Below the pieces are notes generated by a model. That model was not told the DNA's origin. It saw nothing but the letters and a program-made list of their open reading frames with translations, and ran no database searches. From NCBI GenBank assembly GCA_963743825.1, contig CAVURC010000005.1, positions 1 to 64,000 on the forward strand: a stretch of DNA of 64,000 bases. Direction: 5' to 3'. The position numbers and the translations under genes were made by a program. Source of the DNA: Sva-07 sp963743825. Its GTDB lineage: Bacteria; Actinomycetota; Acidimicrobiia; Acidimicrobiales; Ilumatobacteraceae. This document shows positions 27,635 to 36,812 of this stretch, piece by piece (within the stretch, counting starts at the first letter, position 1; every line of letters starts with the position of its first letter).

Positions 27635-28797
27635 GTGAACGCACCCACATCCGGGGCTCTCGCTCATCGCGATGGGTGGCAGTCGCCGGTGCGGCGGCAC
27701 TGCTCGTTGCAGCGAGCGCATGTGGCAGCAGCGACGACGGCAGCGAAAGCAACGATTCGGTCGCCGTCGGGCAGCCACCGGTCGGCCCCCTCGACACGAG
27801 TCCGAGCGGCGAGACGATCACGCTCGTCACCTACGACTCGTTCCCCGAAGCCGACACGTCGCTCAACGATGCCCTCGCCTCGTTCGCCGCACGGACCGGG
27901 ATCGATGTCGAGATCCTCGTGGCCGGCGACGCCGGCACGATGCTGTCGAAGGCATCACTCACCGCCGGCAACCCCGAAGGCGATGTGATGTGGGGTATCG
28001 ACAACACGCTGCTCTCGCGGGCCGTCGACGACGAGGTGTTCGACCCGTACGTGGCGGCCGGCATCCTCGACGGGTCGGTCACGATCGACGACGCCTTCAC
28101 GTCGCTCGTCCCGAACGGCGAAGCGACGCCCGTCGACTACGGCGACGTCTGCGTCAACTACGACATCGGCTGGTTTGCCGAGCGAGGCCTCGAACCGCCG
28201 ACGACACTGGCCGATCTGGCCGACCCTGCCTACGCCGGCATGCTCGTCGTCCAGAATCCCGCCACGTCGTCGCCGGGCCTGGCGTTCCTGCTCGCCACGA
28301 TCCACGAATACGGCCTCGAGGGATGGCAGGCGTACTGGAGCGCGCTCGGCGCGAACGGCGTCGAAGTGGTCGAGAGCTGGACCCAGGCGTACTACGAGCG
28401 GTTCACGTGGGCCGGCGGCGGCCCGGTGCCGATGGTGGTCAGCTACGGCTCCAGCCCACCGGCCGAAGTGATCTTCGCCGACCCGCCGCGCGACGACTCA
28501 CCCACCGGCGTCATCGGCGACACGTGTTTCCGGCAGGTCGAGTTCGCCGGCGTCCTGCGCGGCACCGATTCGCCCGATGCCGCCCGGCAGCTCGTCGACT
28601 TCCTCATCGGCGAGGAGTTCCAATCCGAACTTCCGCTCAACCTGTTCGTCTACCCGACGAACCAGGCGGTCGACCTGCCCCAGGAGTTCGTCGACCACGC
28701 CGTCGTGCCGGACGCTCCGCGTTCGCTCGACCCCGCGGTGATCGACGCCAATCGCTCCATCTGGATCGACGAGTGGACGGAGCTGATGCTCGGGTGA
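27631..28797 (+). CDS. thiB: thiamine ABC transporter, substrate-binding lipoprotein
   Basis: A 388-residue periplasmic binding protein of the thiamine/iron family. The lipoprotein signal ends with Cys31 (LLVAASACGSS). The mature protein starts ITLVTYDSFPEADTSL and holds EGDVMWGIDNTLLSRA and the aromatic-rich ligand region VNYDIGWFAERGLEPPTTLADLADPAYAG, typical of ThiB. It lies between thiN and thiP with overlapping start and stop codons, under the TPP riboswitch. It delivers thiamine to the ThiPQ complex. Confidence 0.93.
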   Translation: MSERTHIRGSRSSRWVAVAGAAALLVAASACGSSDDGSESNDSVAVGQPPVGPLDTSPSGETITLVTYDSFPEADTSLNDALASFAARTGIDVEILVAGDAGTMLSKASLTAGNPEGDVMWGIDNTLLSRAVDDEVFDPYVAAGILDGSVTIDDAFTSLVPNGEATPVDYGDVCVNYDIGWFAERGLEPPTTLADLADPAYAGMLVVQNPATSSPGLAFLLATIHEYGLEGWQAYWSALGANGVEVVESWTQAYYERFTWAGGGPVPMVVSYGSSPPAEVIFADPPRDDSPTGVIGDTCFRQVEFAGVLRGTDSPDAARQLVDFLIGEEFQSELPLNLFVYPTNQAVDLPQEFVDHAVVPDAPRSLDPAVIDANRSIWIDEWTELMLG

Positions 28798-30398
28798 ACC
28801 GCCTGCCGCGGTGGCTCGTCGCGGTGCTCGCGATCGTGCCGGTCGTGGCACTCACGGTGTTCTACGTCTGGCCGTTCACGACGCTGGTCGTCGAGGCGCT
28901 CAGCGGGACGGCGATCGCCGACACCCTGGGCCGATCCCAGACGTGGGATGTGGTGTGGTTCACGCTGTGGCAAGCGGTGGTGTCGACCGCGGTCACGATC
29001 ACCGTGGGCCTCGTCCCGGCCTACGTCGTGGCGCGATTTGCCTTCCGTGGACGCAGCCTCCTCGTCGGCCTGCTGACGGCCACGTTCGTCCTTCCCACCG
29101 TGGTCATGGGCGCCGCCTTCCTGGCGTTGCTCCCCGACTCCCTCGACCGCACGGTCTGGGCGGTGATCGGTGCGCACGTCGCGTTCAACATCGCTGTGGT
29201 GGTTCGAGTCGTCGGGTCACTGTGGGCGCACCTCCCGACCGACATGGAGTACGCCGCCGCAACGCTCGGTGCGTCACGCTGGCACGTCGTCACCCGGGTG
29301 TCGTTCCCACTCGTCCGCCCGGCGATCACCGCAGCGGCCACGATCGTCTTCCTGTTCTCGTTCACGTCGTTCGGCGTCATTCGCATTCTCGGCGCGCCGG
29401 GGACGCGCACGATCGAAGTCGAGGTGTGGCGGCGCGCGACCCAACTCGGCGACATCGGTGGCGCCACCGTGCTCGCCCTGCTGCAGCTGACACTGCTCGC
29501 CGTCGTCCTCGCCTGGTCGACGATCGCCCAGCGAACGCACAGCCGTGCACTGGCACTGCGGCCGGTTGCACCTCGTCGTCGTGCGAGGACGCGCTCCGAG
29601 CGGTCCTTCGTCGTCATCGCCGCCGGCGTGACGGCACTCGTCGCGCTCGTGCCGCTCACCGCACTCCTGGTGCGCTCGTTCTCGACGCCCGACGGCTGGT
29701 CGACGAATGCCTGGACCAGCCTCGACCGAACCGAGGTGCGCCCGGGTCTGCGCGTCGGCATCGACCCCGTCGATGCCATCGCGAACTCGCTCGTCAACGC
29801 GGCGTGGGCAACGCTGTTCGCCGTCGTCATCGGCGGCGTCGCCAGCCTGGCGATCACCGCGGCGAAACGCCACGGCGGGTTGATCGACGGCGGACTCATG
29901 CTCCCGCTCGCCACGTCGGCCGTCACGATCGGCCTCGGCATGCTCATCACCTTCGACGCTGCACCCGTGGACTGGCGAGCCTCGTGGTGGCTGGTACCGG
30001 TCGGCCATGCACTGGTGGCCGTTCCGTTCGTCGTACGCATCTGCGTCGGGGTGCTGCGTTCCGTCGACCCGGCGATGACCGATGCGGCCGCGACCCTCGG
30101 AGCCCCACCCGTGCAGGCGTGGCGAGCGACCGTCGTGGCCTACCTGTGGCGCCCGCTCGGTGTCGGCGCCGCCCTCGCGGCGGCGATTTCACTCGGCGAG
30201 TTCGGGGCCACGAGCTTCCTGTCGCGGTCGGGTGGCGAGACGCTGCCGATCGCCATCGAGCAACTGCTCGGCCGCACCGGGACGACACTGCAGGCGCAGG
30301 GGTACGTCCTCGCCACGATGCTCGCGGCCGTGACCGTGGTGTTGGTCGTCGTCATCGAGCAGGCGCAGTCGAGCCGTGATCGGAATGTTGCGACATGA
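28794..30398 (+). CDS. thiP: thiamine ABC transporter, fused permease
   Basis: A 534-residue membrane protein containing two binding-protein-dependent permease domains in one chain, as in ThiP. About 12 hydrophobic segments are visible. Each half carries an EAA-type loop: MEYAAATLGASRWHVVTRVSFP in the first and MTDAAATLGAPPVQAWRATV in the second, the contact sites for the ATPase. The start is GTG within GTGA overlapping the thiB stop. The downstream ATG of thiQ overlaps its stop. Confidence 0.92.
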   Translation: MNRLPRWLVAVLAIVPVVALTVFYVWPFTTLVVEALSGTAIADTLGRSQTWDVVWFTLWQAVVSTAVTITVGLVPAYVVARFAFRGRSLLVGLLTATFVLPTVVMGAAFLALLPDSLDRTVWAVIGAHVAFNIAVVVRVVGSLWAHLPTDMEYAAATLGASRWHVVTRVSFPLVRPAITAAATIVFLFSFTSFGVIRILGAPGTRTIEVEVWRRATQLGDIGGATVLALLQLTLLAVVLAWSTIAQRTHSRALALRPVAPRRRARTRSERSFVVIAAGVTALVALVPLTALLVRSFSTPDGWSTNAWTSLDRTEVRPGLRVGIDPVDAIANSLVNAAWATLFAVVIGGVASLAITAAKRHGGLIDGGLMLPLATSAVTIGLGMLITFDAAPVDWRASWWLVPVGHALVAVPFVVRICVGVLRSVDPAMTDAAATLGAPPVQAWRATVVAYLWRPLGVGAALAAAISLGEFGATSFLSRSGGETLPIAIEQLLGRTGTTLQAQGYVLATMLAAVTVVLVVVIEQAQSSRDRNVAT

Positions 30399-31021
30399 GC
30401 GATCTCGAGGTCCGTGACGTTCGAGTCGCATTCGGCGATGTCGTGGTGCTCGACGGCGTGTCGCTGCAGGTCGCGAGCGGTGAATCCGTCGCCCTGCTGG
30501 GCCCGTCGGGAAGTGGCAAGAGCACACTCCTGCGCGTGATCGCCGGCATCGTCGCGCCCGACGCAGGCGTCGTCGTGGTCGACGGCATCGACGTGACCCA
30601 CATCGCGACCCACAGGCGTGGTGTCGGCATGGTCTTCCAGGACAACCAGCTGTTCCCACATCTGTCGACGCTCGACAACGTCACGTTCGGTCCGAAGCTG
30701 GCCGGCGTCTCGAAGAACGACCGCAACGATCTCGGACGCACGTGGCTCGAGCGAGTCGGCTTGGCCGGCTTCGGTGATCGAAACGTCACCGAACTCTCGG
30801 GGGGCGAGGCAAAGCGGGTTGCGCTCGCGCGCACCCTCGCCGCGCAACCGACCGTCGTGCTGCTCGACGAGCCCTTGACGGGCCTCGACCGCGAACTCCA
30901 CGATCGCCTGGCGGTCGACCTCGCCGAACTCCTGGAGCCGATCACCACGCTCCTCGTCACACACGACCCCGACGAAGCCGCTGTGGTGGCCGACCGGATC
31001 GTCGCCCTGGCCGATCTCTGA
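30395..31021 (+). CDS. thiQ: thiamine ABC transporter, ATPase
   Basis: A 208-residue ABC ATPase. Walker A is GPSGSGKST (36-44), the Q-loop region MVFQDNQLFPHLS, the signature LSGGEAKRVALARTLA, Walker B VVLLDEPLTGLD and the switch His LVTHDPDEA. The short length, without a C-terminal regulatory domain, fits ThiQ. Last gene of the TPP-controlled operon; its start overlaps the thiP stop by four bases. Confidence 0.93.
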   Translation: MSDLEVRDVRVAFGDVVVLDGVSLQVASGESVALLGPSGSGKSTLLRVIAGIVAPDAGVVVVDGIDVTHIATHRRGVGMVFQDNQLFPHLSTLDNVTFGPKLAGVSKNDRNDLGRTWLERVGLAGFGDRNVTELSGGEAKRVALARTLAAQPTVVLLDEPLTGLDRELHDRLAVDLAELLEPITTLLVTHDPDEAAVVADRIVALADL

Positions 31022-31060
31022 CGTTCCCCGCCGCCCGTCGGCGCGCCCACTGCGCGGGCG

Positions 31061-31330
31061 ATGAACGCCAACCAATTACGCCAGCGGGCACGGCATCTCC
31101 GCGAGCTCGCGAACTCGATCGAGTCACTCCCGGTGATGCGCCTCGAGGGCCACGCCGACGACGACACCTGGCGCGGGCCACGCCCGATGCTGTGCCGAGC
31201 GACGCTCGGCTCGAACCAACAGCAGTTGCACGCAGCCGCCGACGATCTTCGCTCGCACGCCCTCCGATTCGAGCAACAGGCCGCCGAACTCGACGCCATC
31301 GCCGCCGCCCGGGTCGGCCTGGCGGGCTGA
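31061..31330 (+). CDS. small helical hypothetical protein, WXG100-like size
   Basis: An 89-residue protein predicted to be two helices around a short loop (DDTWRGPRPMLC), with ESX-like dimensions and a central Trp-x-Gly (TWRG). Sequence runs such as LRQRARHLRELANSIES and LHAAADDLRSHALRFEQQAAELDAI look like coiled-coil helices. It lies 11 bases before a large hypothetical gene on the same strand. A WXG100-type secretion partner is possible but unproven, and no ESX core genes are seen here. Confidence 0.6.
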   Translation: MNANQLRQRARHLRELANSIESLPVMRLEGHADDDTWRGPRPMLCRATLGSNQQQLHAAADDLRSHALRFEQQAAELDAIAAARVGLAG

Positions 31331-31341
31331 GGAGCACTGAC

Positions 31342-32929
31342 GTGGACATCGGCTACGACCCTCAGCGTGTGCGGACGCTCTCCCACCACACCGCCATCGC
31401 AATCGACCGACCTCCGTTCGATCCGCTCCGACGACCCTGCCGCGGCCGACGCGATGCGGACGATCAAACTCACCCAACGCAACCTCGAAGACCTCTGGAT
31501 GCCGACGCTGCTCCAGATCGTGCGCAGCAACGCCCTGGTGTCGTGGACCGAACTCGACCTCACGCTCTGGCGGTGGACCGCCATGTCGCCGCTCACCGAC
31601 GATGTCCTGCTCGGGTACGTCACCTGGGCCGATCCGTTGCAGCCCGACATGGCTGCCCTCGACGCGCTGGACCTCGACGTGCTGGCCCGCGAGCTCGCGC
31701 TGCGTGTCGCCCGTGATCCGGATTTCGCCGATCGATTGCTCGCGCTCGCCCCGACCGCGACGATCATCGGGAATCTGACCGGTCGGGCCGACTTCCCGCC
31801 GAAGTTCCTGGCCGACGTCGTCACGGCGATGATGTGGCCCGACGGCCCGCAGACCACCGTCGACCTCGACGGATACGCGGCCTCTCTGTCGAACGCGATG
31901 GCCGCCCTCCTGCCCCATCCGGCTGCGTGCCTCGATCTCCTCCTCGACCCTGCCGTGGTGTACGGCATCGCGAGCTGGGAGCGCCTCGACAGCGACATCG
32001 TCCGAGAGTTCACACTGGCCGGCATGTACGACGCCGTCGCTGCCGATCCCGGCCGGCTCGGCGACGGGTACCGGGTGATCGCCACGCTCACGACGATTGC
32101 GAATGGTCCTCTCGACGATGGACTGAACCCGGCGATGGCCGTCGGCATCGCCGGATCGATGGCCGGCTACATCCCGACGCTGGCGCCGGCGCTCGCCTTC
32201 GAGGCCAACGCCAGGTCGGTCGTGATCGTCGACGGCGTGGAGATCGACCTCGGCACCTACGACGAGCTGGTCGGCCTCTTCGGCGTCCTGCTGCGCGAGC
32301 GCTCCGCTCAGGCCGCACTCGGCCCCGTCGTGAGCGAATACGCCACCCAGACCGTCACCGACCTCGGTGCCGGTGTGGGAACGCACACCGGGGTCGAGCA
32401 CGTGGCCGACTTCGCCGACCTCCTCGTCGATGCCACCCGAACCGAACAGAGCACCCTGATGGCCGAAGCGGCCGCCGAGGAAGGGCGACGCCGACGGCTC
32501 GGGGGAGCACTCGGTTTCGGGCTGTCGGCGATCGCGTCGGTGTTCGGCGGCGGCCCCGCCGTGAGGTCGGTCGTCTCGGCCGCTGTGCTGGTCGGTACCG
32601 AACTCGTGGCGAACGTCGAGCCGGACACCATGCCCGACGGCCTGTTCGGCCCGACGGCCTACAACCTGATCACGATGACAGCTGTCGCGGTCGTGGTGAA
32701 CGACCCTCACGTCCGACGCGAGTTGGGACTGGATTCGATCAGTCCGCGCCGTCTCGCCGAGATGTCTCGGCGCCTCGACGACATCGCCGACGAATCCGAC
32801 GTCGGCGACCGCGTGACCAAGGTCCGCGAGTTCGAAGCCTGGATCGCGACCGAGGTACCGGTGCTCGACGCCCACCTCAACACCGTCAAGATGATGCCCG
32901 GCATGGACGCCCTCAAGGAGCGGGTGTGA
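31342..32929 (+). CDS. large hypothetical protein, +1 frameshift near N-terminus
   Basis: About 528 residues with no family I recognise. The GTG start at 31342 (after GAGGAGCACTGAC) gives DIGYDPQRVRTLSHHTAIAID. One extra base near 31407 separates this from DLRSIRSDDPAAADAMRTIK and the rest. The protein is mainly helical and acidic, with a Gly/Ala-rich hydrophobic stretch (LGGALGFGLSAIASVFGGG) around residue 395. Its ATPase or enzyme motifs, if any, are not obvious. It follows the WXG-size protein, which suggests a partner or substrate relationship, by analogy only. Confidence 0.62.
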
Positions 32930-32962
32930 ATTCGCAGATGGCCGGCGGTCGCGGCTGTCGTT

Positions 32963-33298
32963 CTAGGCCTTGCGGACGAACTTGGCCTTCAGCAGGATGC
33001 CGCGACCGTTGATCTTGCAGTCGATCTCGTGGTCGCCCGCAATCAGGCGGATGTTGTTCACCTTGGTCCCGATCTTGATGGAGTCGGACGACCCCTTCAG
33101 CGTGAGGCCCTTCGTCAGCACCACCGAATCGCCATCGTGCAGCACGGCGCCGTTGGCGTCGCGAATCTCGCCGAGACCGCCCGGGTCGCCGCCGTCAGCC
33201 ATCCATTCGTGCCCGCACGTCGCACACTCGTAGCCCCCGTCATCGGTGGTCAGCAGGTCACTCATCGTGCAGATCGGGCACGTCGTCTCGGATTCCAT
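32963..33298 (-). CDS. yjdM: YjdM/PhnA-type zinc-ribbon protein
   Basis: A 111-residue PhnA/YjdM family protein. The N-terminal zinc ribbon has two CxxC pairs (CPICTMSD and CATCGHEW). The conserved C-terminal domain carries DGDSVVLTKGLTLKGSSDSIKIGTKV and ends GILLKAKFVRKA, close to the family consensus. The role is uncertain despite the name (alkylphosphonate utilisation is doubtful). Diverges from gnd across 80 bases that include a 10-base direct repeat (ATGCTGCGTC at 33317 and 33331). Confidence 0.9.
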   Translation of the reverse strand: MESETTCPICTMSDLLTTDDGGYECATCGHEWMADGGDPGGLGEIRDANGAVLHDGDSVVLTKGLTLKGSSDSIKIGTKVNNIRLIAGDHEIDCKINGRGILLKAKFVRKA

Positions 33299-33378
33299 CT
33301 CCGATGGTCTACCAAGATGCTGCGTCCAACATGCTGCGTCAACGCATCGACCTCCACGCTTCGTGGCAGTCTGTGCCC

Positions 33379-34404
33379 ATGCAACTCGGGATGATCGGGC
33401 TCGGCCGGATGGGCGCCAACATGGTGCGCCGTCTCCAACGCGACGGCCATGACTGCGTGGTCCACGACGTCGACGAGGCAGCGATCGCGGCCCTCGAAGC
33501 GGAACTCGGCGTGGTCGGCGCTCGCTCGCTCGTCGAGATGGTCGCGGCACTCGAACGGCCACGCGCGATCTGGATCATGGTGCCCGCTGCCTTCGTCGGA
33601 TCGACGGTCGACGCGCTCGCTCCCCTGCTCGACACCGACGACACGATCATCGACGGCGGCAACTCCTGGTACCGCCACGACGTCGACCGTTCGGCGGAAC
33701 TCGCACTGTCGGGCATCAGCTACCTCGACGTCGGAACGAGCGGGGGCGTGTTCGGCCTCGAGCGCGGCTACTGCCTGATGATCGGCGGGCCCGATGCGGC
33801 CGTCGAGCAACTCACCCCGATCTTCGAGACGCTCGCGCCCGGCATCGGCGACACGGAGCGGACGCCCGGGCGTACCGACGCCGAAGCATCGGAGGAGCAC
33901 GGCTGGCTGCACTGCGGACCGAGCGGCGCCGGGCACTTCGTGAAGATGGTGCACAACGGCATCGAGTACGGGCTGATGGCCGCCTACGCCGAGGGCCTCA
34001 ACGTGCTCGCGAAGGCCGACATCGGCGCCATCGACCATGCCGTCGACGCCGAGACCGCTCCGCTCGAAGCGGCGCAGTACTACCGGTACGACCTCGACCT
34101 CGCCCGCATCACCGAGGTGTGGCGCCGTGGGTCGGTGATCAGTTCCTGGCTGCTCGATCTCACTGCCGAGGCGTTCCACGCCGATCCCGAGCTCAGCGCC
34201 TACACCGGTGTGGTGAGCGACTCGGGAGAAGGTCGCTGGACCATCAACGCCGCGATCGACGAAGGCGTACCGGTTCCCGTGCTGTCGGCGGCGCTGTATC
34301 AGCGGTTCAGTTCGCGGGGCCGCTCCGACGTGGCCGACCAGGTGCTGTCGGCGATGCGCGCCGGGTTCGGCGGCCATGTCGAGACGAAGGACACCACACG
34401 ATGA
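33379..34404 (+). CDS. gnd: 6-phosphogluconate dehydrogenase, short form
   Basis: A 341-residue decarboxylating 6-phosphogluconate dehydrogenase. The cofactor site is MIGLGRMGANM. The substrate motifs DVGTSGGVFGLERGYCLMIGG and GPSGAGHFVKMVHNGIEYG contain the catalytic Lys and His/Asn residues. The length marks it as the short type, often NAD-preferring, not the 470-residue form. ATG at 33379 is chosen because MQLGMIGLGRMG is the family start. It overlaps zwf by ATGA, so two pentose phosphate enzymes are made together. Confidence 0.92.
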   Translation: MQLGMIGLGRMGANMVRRLQRDGHDCVVHDVDEAAIAALEAELGVVGARSLVEMVAALERPRAIWIMVPAAFVGSTVDALAPLLDTDDTIIDGGNSWYRHDVDRSAELALSGISYLDVGTSGGVFGLERGYCLMIGGPDAAVEQLTPIFETLAPGIGDTERTPGRTDAEASEEHGWLHCGPSGAGHFVKMVHNGIEYGLMAAYAEGLNVLAKADIGAIDHAVDAETAPLEAAQYYRYDLDLARITEVWRRGSVISSWLLDLTAEAFHADPELSAYTGVVSDSGEGRWTINAAIDEGVPVPVLSAALYQRFSSRGRSDVADQVLSAMRAGFGGHVETKDTTR

Positions 34405-35852
34405 CCGACCAGCCGTCGGCGGCCACGAGCCACATCGACACGGGCAGCATGCAGACCAACCAGCCCGACGCCGATGCACTGGTGCTGTTCGGCGCCACCG
34501 GTGATCTCGCCGTGCGCAAGTTGTTCCCGGCGCTCTACCGGCTCGAACGGTCAGGCGTGCTGAAGGTGCCCGTGATCGGTGTCGCCCGCAGCGAATGGAC
34601 CGACGACGACTTTCGGTCGCACGCCCGCGAGTCGATCACCGAGCACATCGACAGCCCCGATCCGGCCGTCGTCGACTCGCTCTGCGCGCGACTCGACCTC
34701 GTGCAGGGCGACTACTCCGACGAGAACACCTGGAACGAACTGCGCGCCACCCTCGACCGGCACAACTCGCTGGTCGCCGTCTTCTACATGGCCATCCCGC
34801 CGACCATGTTCCCCACCGTCGCCACGAAGCTCGCGTCCGTCGGCCTGAACCGACGCGGTCGGATCGTGGTCGAGAAGCCGTTCGGACGCGACCTGCAGTC
34901 GGCCATCGACCTGAACAAGACGCTCCATGAAGTCTTCAGCGAAGACCACATCTTCCGCATCGACCACTACCTGGGCAAGGAAGCCGTCGAGGATCTCCTC
35001 GTGTTCCGCTTCGCCAACACGCTGCTCGAGCCGGTGTGGAACCGCAACTACGTCCGCAGTGTTCAGGTGACGATGTCGGAGACCCTCGACGTGGAGGGAC
35101 GCGGATCGTTCTACGAGGGCGTCGGAGCGATCCGCGACGTGCTGCAGAACCACATGCTGCAGGTCGTGTCGCTCTTGGCGATGGAACCGCCCGCCGGGGC
35201 CGACTCGGGTTTCCTGCAGGACGAGAAGGCCAAGGTGATCGCGGCGATGCGACCGATCGACACCGACGCGCTCGTGCGCGGACAATACGTCGGCTACCGC
35301 GACGAGACCGGCGTCGACCCCAACTCCAACGTCGAGACGTTCGCCGCCGTGCGCCTCGAGATCGACTCGTGGCGATGGGCGGGCGTGCCGTGGTACATCC
35401 GCGTCGGCAAGGCGATGAAGCAGAGCGCGACCGAGGCGGTGCTGGAGTTGCGTGAGCCGCCGCGCATGCTGTTCGACGAGTCCGGCGGGCCACCCCCGGG
35501 CCGCAACCTGATCCGCCTCCGGCTCGGCAAGAACGACGGCGTCACGTTCGCGCTGCAGGCGAAGACGCCGGGCCCCGACCTCGACAGCCAGGAGGTCGAC
35601 GTCGACGTCGACTTCGCCGCGGCGCTCGGTGAACGCCAGGACGCGTACGAGCGACTGATCGGCGACGCGTTGATCGGGTCGCTGCGACGCTTCGCCCGCC
35701 AGGACATCGTCGAGGGCACGTGGCGAGTCGTGCAGCCGGCACTCGACCATCTCGGCGACGTCGTCCCCTACTTCCGCGGTTCGTGGGGCCCCGCCGACGC
35801 CGACGACATCCTCCTCAACGGCGACCACTGGTTCGAACCCACCACCACCTGA
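34401..35852 (+). CDS. zwf: glucose-6-phosphate 1-dehydrogenase
   Basis: A 483-residue NADP-linked enzyme of the oxidative pentose phosphate pathway. The dinucleotide loop is LFGATGDLAVRKLFPAL. The active-site motif RIDHYLGKEAV holds the catalytic His and substrate Lys. Other family landmarks are IVVEKPFGRDL and VTMSETLDVEGRGSFYE. A nonconserved N-terminal extension of about 25 residues comes first. Coupled with the upstream gnd. A palindrome follows four bases after its stop. Confidence 0.95.
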   Translation: MTDQPSAATSHIDTGSMQTNQPDADALVLFGATGDLAVRKLFPALYRLERSGVLKVPVIGVARSEWTDDDFRSHARESITEHIDSPDPAVVDSLCARLDLVQGDYSDENTWNELRATLDRHNSLVAVFYMAIPPTMFPTVATKLASVGLNRRGRIVVEKPFGRDLQSAIDLNKTLHEVFSEDHIFRIDHYLGKEAVEDLLVFRFANTLLEPVWNRNYVRSVQVTMSETLDVEGRGSFYEGVGAIRDVLQNHMLQVVSLLAMEPPAGADSGFLQDEKAKVIAAMRPIDTDALVRGQYVGYRDETGVDPNSNVETFAAVRLEIDSWRWAGVPWYIRVGKAMKQSATEAVLELREPPRMLFDESGGPPPGRNLIRLRLGKNDGVTFALQAKTPGPDLDSQEVDVDVDFAAALGERQDAYERLIGDALIGSLRRFARQDIVEGTWRVVQPALDHLGDVVPYFRGSWGPADADDILLNGDHWFEPTTT

Positions 35853-35855
35853 CGA

Positions 35856-35884
35856 TTACATCACGGGTCAGACCCGCGATGTAA
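35856..35884. repeat. family I palindrome (GTCAGAC centre)
   Basis: A 29-base inverted repeat with 14-base arms (one mismatch) around GTCAGAC, centre 35870. The ends are TTACATC and GATGTAA. It lies between the zwf stop and the EamA start and could end the gnd-zwf transcript. Confidence 0.85.
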
Positions 35885-35899
35885 CACTGCAGGCGCACT

Positions 35900-36788
35900 A
35901 TGTGGATCCCCATCACGCTTGCCGCAGCGACGTTCCAGATCCTGCGGACGTCACGGCAGCATCAGCTGCGGTCGGTGCTGTCGGTCAACGGGGCGGGCTT
36001 CGTCCGCTATGCGTACGGGTTCCCGCTCGCACTCGTCGTTGCGTTCGTCACGTTCGGCATCGTCGGTGAGCCGATCCCGTCGATCCCGCCTCGCTTCTGG
36101 CCGATCATCGCCGGGGCGGGGGTCGTCCAGATCCTGGGGACCGTCGCGCTGCTGCGGGCGTTCGACCTTCGCAACTTCGCCATCGGAACCGTCTACGCCA
36201 AGACCGAGGTCATCCTCGTCGCGATCGTGTCGGCGGTCGCGCTCGGCGAGCCGCTCCAACCGCTCGGCTGGGTCGCCGCGTTCATCTGCATGGTCGGCGT
36301 TGCGTGGCTCGCCGCACCCACCCGACTCCTCGACATCCTCGGCGAGCGCCCGCGACCCCGCCGCCCTCATGGGCATCCTCGCTGCGGCCGGGTTCGCGGT
36401 CGCCGCCGTCGGCATCAGGGGAGCGTCCACGTCGCTCGACGGGCCCACGTGGAACCGGGCCCTGCTGACGCTCACCGTGATGCTCGGGATCCAGACGCTC
36501 GTGAATTCGACCCAGCTCCTCGTGACGGATCGTGGCGAACTGCCGCGAGTCGCCCGTGCCTGGCGATTCGCCCTCCCGGTCGGGATCCTCAGCCTGTGCG
36601 GCTCGATCGGTTGGGCCGTTGCGGTGACGCTCACCAACGCCGCGAAGGTCCGCACGCTCGGCCAGGTCGAGATCGTCATCGCGTTCGTCATCTCTGCCCG
36701 CGTGCTCCACGAACGCCACAGCCGCGCCGAGTACGCAGCGAGCGCGCTGGTCCTCGTGGGCGTGGTCGGCGTGGTCGTGTTCGGCTGA
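35900..36788 (+). CDS. EamA/DMT-type transporter, +1 frameshift
   Basis: About 296 residues, with some ten hydrophobic segments in two repeats, as in drug/metabolite transporters. The first repeat begins MWIPITLAAATFQILR and ends at LLDILGE. One extra base near 36350 shifts the frame. The second resumes as RDPAALMGILAAAGFAVAAVGIRG and ends LVGVVGVVVFG at the stop. EamA loop residues (VYAKTEVILVAIVSAVALGEPL) are clear. The substrate is unknown. Confidence 0.82.
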
Positions 36789-36812
36789 CGACCCGCCCCT
36801 ACTCTCCAGCAC

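Noticed and set aside
33317..33340. Direct repeat ATGCTGCGTC twice, 14 bases apart, between yjdM and gnd
   Set aside because: Short, only two copies, and part of it could be chance; mentioned under yjdM but not claimed as an operator.
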